From Saccoglossus kowalevskii (Eukaryota > Hemichordata > Enteropneusta > Harrimaniidae), in assembly GCF_000003605.2 (NCBI RefSeq), contig NW_003116454.1, forward strand, positions 693,604 to 724,817: 31,214 bases of DNA, in the 5' to 3' direction. The translations under genes were made by a program, and so were the position numbers. Positions 22,201 to 30,639 of this stretch are shown here, piece by piece. Below the pieces are notes generated by a model that did not search any database, was not told the DNA's origin, and was given only the letters and a program-made list of their open reading frames with translations. Positions within the stretch are counted from its first letter, which is position 1; every line of letters starts with the position of its first letter.

Positions 22201-23503
22201 AGCTAAATCAGTTTTAATATAATTCTATTTCAGACAGTGCAGACACAATCATTGGAGGAGGTAAAAAAAAGAAGAAGAAAAAGAAAGGAAAGAAAGGTAA
22301 GATTTATGAAAAAACAGAGAGGCTAGCACGACACCTTGTTTAAGCCAGTGCTTGTTGTAATGTATTCAAATTGTTTTAAGCACAACAAATGTGTAACTGT
22401 GAACCCTTTAAGTAAGCTATGGCAAGAGCGAAAAATAACCGAGAAAAAAATATTAACAAAGCCGGCAAAAAACTTCCTTGCACGCTACACGCCAAGCTAT
22501 ATGATAGAGGGCGTCATTGTCTGGGCACAGTCAGAGCATTCTCTATGGCTGCTTATGTGGTGATGAAAATTAAATTTCTTTTGATATTTCACCATTTTTT
22601 TTATTTAAAGAGTGTCATACGTAAACAAAAATAAACCAAATCCTGTATTAATTGCTCTATTAGAAGCACATGCATGTAAATGACAGAGTGATGTAGCATG
22701 CAATAAATACAACCCAATATTTATTCTGAATTAACAGAGAAAGAAACAAATGATCTATATATTTTGTTTATACATTAGCTCACAGGAATGCTATGCCAAT
22801 TACGACGTATATTGCCAGAATATTAAGGCTGTATTCGTATACATTTTCATTTGAAATACAAGTAGTTGTAAATAGAAGTATGGCAAAAATCATCAAAATT
22901 CTGTCTGTCATTAATTTTCATGAGTAAGACTACCTAAATTTAACATTGGCACTACCATGGACAAAACAAGGGTTCACTAGTCACTTTGTGAAAATTATGT
23001 GAATGTTAAAAAATTACAGTATTAGAGTTTTCTGAACTAATTTCGAAACAGAAAAATTGAGCAATTTTCAATTAAAAAAATCGTGGAATGGGGAAAACCT
23101 TGACTTGATTCCAAAATAGATGTAAAAATTAGCTATCCCGCCCTCTGCATAGAAAAGGGGACACAATTTGTTGCACTTATGGCCAAACCACAAGGCTGGA
23201 GGCGGTTTAGATGAACTCACATGGAGGTCAGACACTATCTGATTAAAATAACACCATCACCAAGTCCATGTAAACATTGTCATCAATTGTAATGAGTAAT
23301 GTGACAGGCCTTGGAAGAACAATATAATAAACATTGCTGAGTAAACCACTTATATTTAACATTAAACACTCCCACAGTCAAGGAATGTAGTTTTTCAATA
23401 GAAAGTAGGCAGTAAACCACATAAATGTACAGGATAAGGAATATACCACAATTTTTATTTGTACTTCACAGGAAAGAAGAAAAAGAAAGCCAAGTCAGCC
23501 TAA
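16254..23503 (+). CDS. CARD-Death domain adaptor, CRADD/RAIDD-like, with lysine-rich tail
   Basis: Predicted cytoplasmic death-fold adaptor of 220 residues. The exons are 16254-16296, 21117-21404, 21825-22061, 22234-22296 and 23472-23503. All junctions are GT-AG and every intron is phase 1. Residues about 15-110 form a CARD: LTPEICHRLLLHHRD, then LYYLFQERVFSKEMVDDI, and QLLQRGVREFEVLVKILRKL, with the usual rG..aF..L spacing. Residues about 112-189 form a Death domain: LGYHWKRIATDYLGLG, REQALFMLLMWEEQDG and LIEILESCNMRAAA. The order CARD then Death and the size (human CRADD is 199 residues) point to CRADD/RAIDD, which links PIDD-type death-domain proteins to an initiator caspase through its CARD. 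The last 31 residues are GGG followed by long lysine runs, absent from vertebrate CRADD. Invertebrates such as amphioxus have expanded CARD/Death families, so strict orthology is uncertain. Confidence 0.88.
16297..21116 (+). other. Intron 1 of the CARD-Death gene (4.8 kb)
   Basis: Long CpG-rich intron running from GTGAGT to TTTGCAG, containing the 50-base assembly gap. I found no extra exon, RNA gene or transposon with recognisable ends inside it. First introns of this size with high CpG often carry regulatory sequence, but no specific site is claimed. Confidence 0.6.
16883..16932. other. Assembly gap, 50 N
   Basis: Run of exactly 50 unknown bases inside intron 1 of the CARD-Death gene. The round size suggests a placeholder, so the true length is unknown. 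Confidence 0.99.
21117..21404 (+). CDS. CARD-Death gene exon 2: whole CARD
   Basis: Acceptor TTCTTTGCAG, donor TCAG|GTGAGT, phase 1 on both sides. It encodes one complete CARD of about 96 residues. The six-helix pattern is visible as alternating hydrophobic blocks, with acidic and basic patches (KEMVDDIRKKGKG, EVLVKILRKLDH) of the kind used for CARD-CARD pairing. Confidence 0.9.
21825..22061 (+). CDS. CARD-Death gene exon 3: whole Death domain
   Basis: Acceptor TTTGTTTCAG, donor GCAG|GTAAGT, phase 1 on both sides, exactly 79 codons. Death-domain hallmarks are the LG.hWkriA start with its conserved Trp, LGLG after helix 2, and the helix-5 core MLLMWEEQDG with its Trp. Confidence 0.9.
22234..22296 (+). 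CDS. CARD-Death gene exon 4: Gly/Lys-rich linker
   Basis: Acceptor TCTATTTCAG, donor AAAG|GTAAGA, phase 1 on both sides. It encodes DSADTIIGGG followed by almost uninterrupted lysine. It is kept because both flanking junctions and the downstream stop exon agree in phase. Confidence 0.8.
23472..23503 (+). CDS. CARD-Death gene exon 5: lysine tail and stop
   Basis: Acceptor GTACTTCACAG. It encodes GKKKKKAKSA and TAA, continuing the lysine-rich character of the previous exon in the same frame, which supports the join. The intron before it (22297-23471) is AT-rich and holds nothing else I recognise. Confidence 0.8.
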
Positions 23504-23780
23504 TGTTCCAATGACATATTTTTATGAGAGCACAAATCAGCGATGAATGACAGTCATCCACACCTATGCAACTTCAATCACAAGTGCTCGTCAACCAAAA
23601 CCGTTTGAAAATTGCAAGACATTTCAACAAGAAAACCAGTAACAATTTTGAAGGCCATGCCAAAGATTAAAACAATAGTTTTGTCATCAGCCGAAATGCT
23701 CTGGACATTCGATTACATATTTCACAAAATATACAAGGCAATTATCTAAAGTTCACCTTTCAATGAGTTTATTTTCAGCT

Positions 23781-23995
23781 AGATAGAGGTACCTTGATCC
23801 AGGTTAACAAACTAAGATAGGGGGGTTGTCTGAATACATCTAATAAACAACTGGATAAGGGGTTTTCATGGCCTATCAAGCTAATATAAAACTAGATAGG
23901 GGGACTGTTTGAGTACATCAAGCCAATATACCTTACTGGGTAGATAGGGAGTTTCCATGGTCGATCAAGCTAATAAACAAATATGGGGTTGTTTT
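23781..23995. repeat. Short minisatellite, about 40-bp units, in the 3' flank of the CARD-Death gene
   Basis: The anchor AGATAGGGGG or a variant recurs at 23781, 23815, 23853, 23893 and 23942 (spacings 34-49). Alternating tails read CAAGCTAATA or TCTAATAAAC. It probably lies in the 3' untranslated region. Two copies include AATAAA (23842 and 23972), which could act as polyadenylation signals. Confidence 0.65.
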
Positions 23996-24885
23996 TGACA
24001 GATGTCGCTATTCAAAGACAGTTTTATCCATGACAGTTTAAGAGCATTTGCTCTATATTTCTATTCAGAAAGAGTTTCAATCAAGCACAGTTAACAAGCA
24101 GCTGAGCCAGCAATAATCTAGAGAATATAATGTTCTTGCCATTTTGTCAACGAATACCACAGACATTGAATAAGAATACAATTATGAAAACATTACTCGA
24201 GAAGAATACAGTTTTGAAACCAAACATTGGAGCAGAATAGGGATTGAGAGCAGTATTAGAGTAGGTTTTGTTCAACTCCAGATGAGAAGATTCACATGGT
24301 TATTATTTCATGTGGTTATTTCTTCTTTTACAAAATGAAAATATCTGGATATTATGATGGCATAGCAGACATTAAAAAATTAATTTTGTTTCTTTGCATC
24401 AAGTATATTTTAATCTTTATATGTTTACTGTTGAGCCACATCTTTGTTCTGTATATTTTAATCCATTCAATATGAATGATTAATCACAGAATAATATGCC
24501 ACATATATTTATTACAAGTACTCGTAGCTGTTTGCACTGCTAAAAGTGTGTGCTCTTACGTTAATGACAGTGGTCACAATTCATATTTTAACGAAACAGC
24601 ATACAGTGAATGCACACTTCCATAATGTAGTTATTTGCTGTATTGGGAGTACGTCTCTGATATGTAAATGAGTAAATGAACAAGTTCACTTATAGCATAC
24701 TGGATCATTTAGACACGACTTATTATGACCACTGACACACCTGTCATTTACGTAATAGAGCGAATACAGTAGCTAGAAATGAATTCTTAGTTCCAACCTG
24801 AATCTCTTGTTTACTTTTGCAGCTTACCCTATGTATTGGTACCACCAGATCACTTTTCTCAGTATTATACAGTAGATGGCCCTTT

Positions 24886-24891
24886 AATAAA
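24886..24891 (+). promoter_or_regulatory. Possible distal polyadenylation signal
   Basis: AATAAA about 1.4 kb after the CARD-Death stop, outside the minisatellite. It is only one of several candidates. Confidence 0.25.
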
Positions 24892-25089
24892 GAATGGCTT
24901 CTCAGTGTGTAAAATTTATAACAATATCCTATAAATCTAATGACTATTTTTCACAAAATTATAATTAGTTATTAAAGATTTAATATATTGCACTCAGGAA
25001 CTGTTTGATTACTTAGTCTGACAAAGTCAGTTTTAGCTTTATATAGAAACGGGTCTGAAAAATTATTACACAAATGCTCATGTATATGC

Positions 25090-25262
25090 ATGATATGTCT
25101 TGTGTGGTTTTGATGCATTCTAGCCCTAAAATGGTTGCTATTCGGCCATCTTGAAATCCGATCAAGACACAAATGCACATCTACGATATGTCATCTGATG
25201 TATGTCTAAAGTTTGAACTTGATTGATTCAGACATGTCAGAACTGCATTCTTCAAAACAAAA
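25090..25262 (-). repeat. Dispersed repeat, copy C (minus orientation)
   Basis: Read on the minus strand, it follows copy A in order: GCAGTTCTG, GACATGTCTG, ATCAAGTTCAAACTT, ATGTGCATTTGT, CATTTTAGGGC and AATGCATCAAA. It is the same family as the copies at 1-335 and 7017-7370, more diverged and truncated. Confidence 0.65.
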
Positions 25263-27477
25263 TTTCAAATCGGAAAGATAAAATGCCTTGCATCAAGGTC
25301 CCAGTGTGTTCAATTTATGTACCAATAAAATGAAACAAAACTGGGATCTGGTTTCGTAATTGATTAAAGTAGAAAAAAGATTAGTAAAATTTCCACATTC
25401 TCAGTATAGTGTTTTTTCTTTACTTTATTTGAAATTTAAAGCTAAGCTAAAACAATTACACTGGTGTTGGTTTCATATTCCACTTGTGATTCCATTCTGG
25501 AAAGGACATTGTTACATTCTTCAATTACAAACTTTCTCCACTCTTAAGCCAATGAGGCACATTTTCATGAATATCTCCAAAAATATATAAGCCAACCACA
25601 CAAAAACTGAACTGAAATACATAGTATAAATACATAGAGAACATTTCAAAGTTTGAGAAATGATAACTTGAGTAATTTGTATGCAACCTAACAGCAAGAA
25701 AGTGTTAACAACAATGTCAGTCATAGTCATAAACTATACCAAGGAACTACATTATCAAGTAGCTGTTGACTTTTATTTGCAATGCCATTTGGCGTCGCAC
25801 GTTTGTGTTACACAAGTCTATGAGAGGGACCATAGATATTCTGTGCCAATAAATATCCTACTAAATTTAATGACACCACAAAGACTAAAAAAAAAAAATC
25901 AGAAATAAATGTTTAATGGAGGCACACTATGCCAAACTGTATTTGTTTTGCTGTGATTTTTAATTACTCTACACAAAACTCGAATCAATCTATGTATGTA
26001 ACGTGTCATTTACGTAACATTTTTCTAATAGTGCAAATATGCTACAAGTCACATATACATGATTTAGGTTACATGTACATTTTAAATCCAGAAAGCTAAC
26101 TACTATATATTTTTAATATCAGAAATTTGTCATCAAGTGTCTGGGACATTTTCAGACATGCAACATGATTATTTGCAAATTCGAAACATAAATATATAGA
26201 TTTATTATATAAACTGATGCTATTTTTCTGTAAAAAAGCTCAATAAAACTCAATTCACTTCAAAATATAAATGCATAATTAATGTGATTAATTTCACATC
26301 TTTCGGTATAAATGTTTTATATGCAACAATGAACGATATAATGTTATCAACAATCATTATAACTAGTAGACAGTTTCATGACTACAGTTAAAAAATATGG
26401 TGAGCTTGCCCTTATGAAATTGTTTTTCAATAAACTGTAAAACAAAACATGCTTACACGACATACGACAAGCAGTTTTTATGCTAAAAATTCAATTTATC
26501 GAGCATGATTTAGTTTTTCTCTTGCAATAGCCACCACTCCTTAATTTAGTGTGTTTTATATAAGAGGTCAATTGTTATTTACCAATGAAATTGTCTGATA
26601 CAAAGAACACTTTCAAGATTTCAATTTCAAAACAATCTGAAGTCAATCTGTGTTTCATTCATATATGAAGTCTGATAGTTGTGGCTATTTCAGCCATGCA
26701 TCAAATTTAAATTTATTAAACTCCAATGATTAGAATTGGAAAAAAAAAAACCATTGATTCAGTGTAATAAGTAATATTAATGGCTGAATAGTTTTGAATC
26801 AATACTGCAATGTAACATTGGAATGAATCAAAACTAGGAAATTTTTCATAAGAACTGTAAAGCGCATTACTTTCATGAGAGGCAATGTTTGTTTTTGTGA
26901 ATTTGGTATGTCAAGGAAACCTGCAAAATGAGGTAGCAGAAAACTTTATAATTATGATCTTAAAAAATGATGACTTTTGCAAAAGTTCTCATCCATGAAT
27001 GTAGTCAAATTACCATGAACTAAAAATTTACAATTTACTCTTATACCGTATTAATCCGGGTAAGAGCCAATGCCCGGTCAAACGTCCACCCCCCACTTTT
27101 GATACAATAAAGGAATTGAGGTCATGTCCTGGCATACGCCCAGGGAATCTTTTTCTACAAAAAAAAAATAACAAAAAACTATTTTGTTTTGTTGTATTAA
27201 GAGTTGATCTCCTTGCAGTCTGATTCTGATAAACATTCTTGACAAATAATTGTCAATTATTGCTGTGACAGCAAAATGGTAATTTTGTGTTCTGCATTCA
27301 GGGCAGTGCACCGCTGTTTACGTAATTTACTTCTCATTTTCAAGTTTTTTATCTGAATTATATTAGTCAGCAAGTCTTCAAAAATGTATATTAAAGCAGC
27401 AACGGTAGTTCTCTTTTTAAAATATGCCGTGGCCCTGAAAAAAGCTGTTGTTTGGTTTGTGCTTCCTTTGAAATGAT

Positions 27478-27852
27478 TCAAGAAAATCTTACAGTAAGCA
27501 AGCAAGTGTCGCACTCGTTGGCTTTAGCATCATCGACAATGAAACCAATGTTGCAATATTGTAACAACCCATACCTGGGAGAGTGGTTGAAATCATGTTT
27601 TGGCTTTATAACATTTTTGGTAGCAGCTTGCGAATCCACAACTGGGGCTAGTACTTTTGAAATGTCACGCCGAAACTGCCATTTTTTTAACACCTTTCAT
27701 CACAGCTATTGCATTTCTGTCATGAAATTATTCTTCTGTTGTTGGAGAAATAAAAATTCTTCCTATTTCAAGCCCACCGCGATATCCATATAGTGAGACA
27801 TTCCAACCTCTGGAACTTGCTGAATGAAAACTTTCACCACGATTGATAAGCG
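27478..27852 (-). pseudogene. Broken remnant resembling the HIRAN-like invertebrate protein family
   Basis: Read on the minus strand in three frames separated by stops or frameshifts, the pieces line up with a family I remember from cnidarian and other invertebrate genomes (pattern GYHxYMDIW ... NPxDxxAVAVMK ... VGHVPRxISxVL ... GxxYGLEVPC). The pieces are GMSHYMDIAVG (27773-27852), HDRNAIAVMKG (stop just upstream) and DISKVLAPVVDS followed by RYGLLQYCNIGF (27478-27693). HIRAN-type domains bind DNA ends in helicase proteins, but the role of this family is unknown. It sits inside an inverted-repeat element and is clearly non-functional. Confidence 0.4.
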
Positions 27853-28093
27853 CCTAGTCTGATAAGAAAGCAACGTTGACTTGACCTTTATCATGAAACA
27901 CTAGTAGTGATGTCATTCTTAGCCAATTCAATAAAGCAGATGCTTAAAGGTCAAAGATGATTGACAGACTGTAGACAAAAGCATCGTGTGCCATGGCAGT
28001 CGTTTGCCGCAATCGCATTTTTCTTGTCTCTTTAATGTGTTTAGATATGAATGATATTAAAGTGCCAAGGTGACAGACATCAACAAACTTTAG

Positions 28094-28237
28094 GACGAAG
28101 CTGAAGGGATTTTGTTCAACGATGATAGTGTCGCCGACTTGGACTTCGAGGGTTTTAACTTTGACGAAGATAGAGATGAACTTACAAATAGAGATCTGAG
28201 ATTTTTCCTACAAACTTTTGTAATCTTTACTGTGTAA
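28094..28237 (+). pseudogene. Acidic 47-codon coding remnant
   Basis: The open frame DEAEGILFNDDSVADLDFEG continues with FNFDEDRDEL to a TAA and is preceded directly by a stop. The strongly acidic composition resembles the N-terminal region of some piggyBac-type transposases, but no catalytic motif is visible. It may be a leftover of the element's original cargo or chance sequence. Confidence 0.25.
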
Positions 28238-28857
28238 ATTTGTAAATTATCGTTGTTCTTGTCTGACTATTTGTCAAAACCGGAAAAAAAGTTTACGTTG
28301 TTTAACCCCTGACATTTTAGTTCATTTTGAGTTCACGCGTATTGGACATGTTTGTCGAATGATTCTTCACTGTCGAATATTACTATTTCTGGTTTATTTG
28401 TCACATTATAAGTAACACATTATATTGATTTACTTATGATGTTGCATATTGTTCATTTTTTTCTATTGCATGGTTTGTTTGTTTTTTTGCCAGGGGATGT
28501 CCGGGCATAGGCCCACCCCTATTTTTTGGCAATTTACCATGTTCAGGACCCTGGGCTTTTACTTGGATAAATACGATAGTAAGATGAATGAAGCCACCAA
28601 AATAATAAATTGAAAAGTAATATCTGCTAAATCTTAAACATTATGCAAACATAATAACACATTGTATGGAAAAAGAAAACAAGTTCAATGTCCCATTTTT
28701 GAATAAGCACACCTACTTAAATTACTAAACCATAAAGTTTGTAAATTGTGATTTAACAACAAATTAGTTGCCATTTTAAGTCTTAATTTGAAAATGAAAA
28801 AACAGATTCTCTAATTGATCACTATCGTTAGTATAACAAGAAATCAAATTGTAGATT

Positions 28858-28878
28858 TTTATTTAACAAACATTTATT
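28858..28878 (-). promoter_or_regulatory. Polyadenylation signals of the minus-strand gene
   Basis: Two AATAAA hexamers on the minus strand (28873-28878 and 28858-28863) lie 13 and 28 bases past the stop. This suggests a very short 3' untranslated region, ending well before the transposon at 28576. Confidence 0.5.
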
Positions 28879-28890
28879 GATATTCGAATT

Positions 28891-29021
28891 TCACCACTCC
28901 AGATAAACATCCCCCATGCGAAGATCATCAAATAACACTTTTTCTTCCCGGTGCCCACTGTATGAACAACTATCATCGCTGTCTGTGCTGTCATCGGAAT
29001 CGCTTTCATCTAACAGGGAAG
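28891..29021 (-). CDS. Last exon of the minus-strand gene: Asp/Ser-rich tail and stop
   Basis: It starts after TTTTGACAG. The split codon GCT joins the previous exon as RRLN-A-SLLDESDSDD. The D/S-rich stretch looks like a disordered casein-kinase-2-type acidic region. It ends in MGDVYLEW and TGA. Confidence 0.7.
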
Positions 29022-30298
29022 CTGTCAAAACAAAACAACATCATTACTGTAGGGGCATCACAGATATATATACTATATTCATTCCATTAGAAGCACATCT
29101 CCAAAAGAAGTGTACGTAAATGAACAAATAATTACATTTATTATGTGGTTAATGTTAACAAAAGGTGCACCCTCTATTGTGCACACAGAATCTGTGCAAT
29201 ACAGAGTCAATATGACAGACAATATAAACATTACACCATCGAGTCACCAATATTTTATTTCAAAAAAGTATTTTTGAAAATATGTCGTGTGAGAAAATCA
29301 ATATCATAGAACAGTACCACCCCAAACATGGCCAGTCATATATCTGACATCAAACAATTCTATTATTGGTCATAGAGGGCGCACTTCTTCATGATTTGAC
29401 TACATTATCTCTCAACCCACCACTCTGCTGTAATGTGCTATCTAATAGAAACAAATACTGTATTGACAGTGAACACCAATTGCATGCATTATTATTCATC
29501 TCCAAAAATAATGCACTTTTTCTCTTATATCAACTTAAGTTTTGAAACACATCCGAAAAATTTGCACCATCACTTTTTTTTTAAATTGAAGGCGGGCACA
29601 TCTATCAGCAGTCTTAGAAATATTTCATCATCACTTCTGATGTAGAATGTGCATTCCTAGTAAGTTAGGATATATCTGTCTGCCATTTGGGAAATATTGC
29701 TTCATCATTACTTATTTGGAAATTGTGTTTCCTAATAAGGTAGGATGAGATGTATAATTTATAATTTATTATTGAGTATTGGTGCAACATGACAAATGCT
29801 AGTTTGTTTCTTAGATCATACTGCAACTAAGAAATCTTTACCATTCAGTCTGCGTCGTGATTTCTCCAATAATTCTCTTTGAAACACCTTTTCTGTATCA
29901 GAATCATCATCCTGCCATCTATCAAAGTCAATAGATATATAAGGTACCTAAAAAGCAATACAGTATTATTCATATAATTCTATTGAGAAAGTTGGTAAGG
30001 GTACAAAATACACACTTTTAGACAATGCAAATTACTTACTTGTGGCAACATCTACATAATATGAGGTTATTACGAGAATACCTCAAGTATGCACGAAGAC
30101 AGTTCAGCGGGAGTATTGACCAACGCGCAACAGAGGTCGATGCAACGGCGTACTGTCTGAGTACATACTTTGAGGTATCCTCGTACTAACCTTATTATTA
30201 AACATCTTTTCCTTCCAAGGATACATCATGGGAATGCCGAAATCCAAAAAGTTTAGAACAGAATCAGCGAACTTCTTTGTGTGGAGTCCAGTCAAACC
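28891..30298 (-). CDS. 3' three exons of an unrecognised gene, acidic C-terminus, possible CS/p23-like end
   Basis: Minus-strand exons, in coding order, are 30191-30298, 29842-29947 and 28891-29021, ending at TGA. The phases agree (0, then 1) and the acceptors TGCTTTTTAG and TTGTTTTGACAG are strong. The product reads GLTGLHTKKFADSVLNFLDF, then YPWKEKMF, then VPYISIDFDRWQDDDSDTEK, a basic helix LLEKSRRRLN, and an acidic serine tail (DESDSDDSTDSDDS) ending DDLRMGDVYLEW. The W....F....PYI.IDFDRW.DDDSD pattern resembles the last strand and acidic tail of CS/p23-type domains, as in PTGES3 or proteins with a C-terminal CS domain. I do not recognise the gene. The start of the 30298 exon is uncertain, and the 5' part lies beyond the right edge. 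Confidence 0.6.
29617..29750. repeat. Two-copy direct repeat, 74-bp period, in an intron
   Basis: GAAATATTTCATCATCACTT at 29617 and GAAATATTGCTTCATCATTA at 29691 each lead into TTCCTA.TAAG.TAGGAT. It lies within the last intron of the minus-strand gene. Confidence 0.5.
29842..29947 (-). CDS. Penultimate exon of the minus-strand gene
   Basis: Acceptor GCTTTTTAG at its right side, donor AATG|GTAAAG at its left, ending in phase 1. It encodes the VPYISIDFDRWQDDDSD segment. Both splice sites and the phase match with the last exon make this the best-supported piece of the gene. Confidence 0.7.
30065..30191. mobile_element. 127-bp inverted-repeat element overlapping a splice donor
   Basis: The left arm reads GGTTATTACGAGAATACCTC and the right arm, reversed, GGTTAGTACGAGGATACCTC. 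Both continue to CAGT over about 40 bases with few mismatches. The spacer is about 45 bp. The right arm starts at the donor of the 30191-30298 exon (AAG|GTTAGT), so the element's edge supplies the donor. Confidence 0.6.
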
Positions 30299-30639
30299 CT
30301 GGTAGAAGCCATGTTTCTTTTTATGATTAGAGGATGCTTACGCACGTAATCATTCCATATTAAAAACTAAAATCAAAGAAAGCTTAGAAAGAACTCCCAT
30401 GTGCTGGGGGTATTGGAGACACATTAAATAAAATTTGAAATTACTTAGCTGAAAACTAATTATGCAAATCAGAAAATTAATATGAACAGATTTGAGTGTA
30501 AAACTTATGAGGTCTGCGCAATGTAACAGAAAATCTATGTACCAAGTTTTATTGAAATGTGATTAGAACTAAACAAGTCATTGACAATGACACAGTCAAT
30601 TATTATTTAAAGTTTTGAAAGTTCTCTTTGTGCTCGTAA

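Larger units (their letters stand above)
23996..27040. other. Non-coding stretch between the CARD-Death gene and the 27-kb element
   Basis: AT-rich and CpG-poor. It contains the dispersed-repeat copy at about 25090-25262 and otherwise nothing I recognise. The open frames are short and lack domain signatures. Confidence 0.55.
27046..28576. mobile_element. 1.53-kb inverted-repeat DNA element with degraded coding remnants
   Basis: The left end reads TACCGTATTAATCCGGGTAA and the right end, reversed, TATCGTATTTATCCAAGTAA. About 20 of 25 terminal bases agree, with a TA at each border as a possible target duplication. Sub-terminal direct repeats lie at 27124-27145 and 28497-28515 (ATGTCC.GGCATA.GCCCA). 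The inside holds two broken coding remnants described separately and no intact transposase, so the copy is immobile by itself. Confidence 0.6.

Noticed and set aside
27452-27793. 113-codon plus-strand frame in the 27-kb element
   Set aside because: The opposite strand carries the recognisable HIRAN-like pieces; the plus frame has no motif and is probably a shadow.
30325-30346. A 21-base micro-exon between TTTTAG and GTGCGT on the minus strand
   Set aside because: It would leave a following intron of only about 45 bases, which is implausibly short for this genome.
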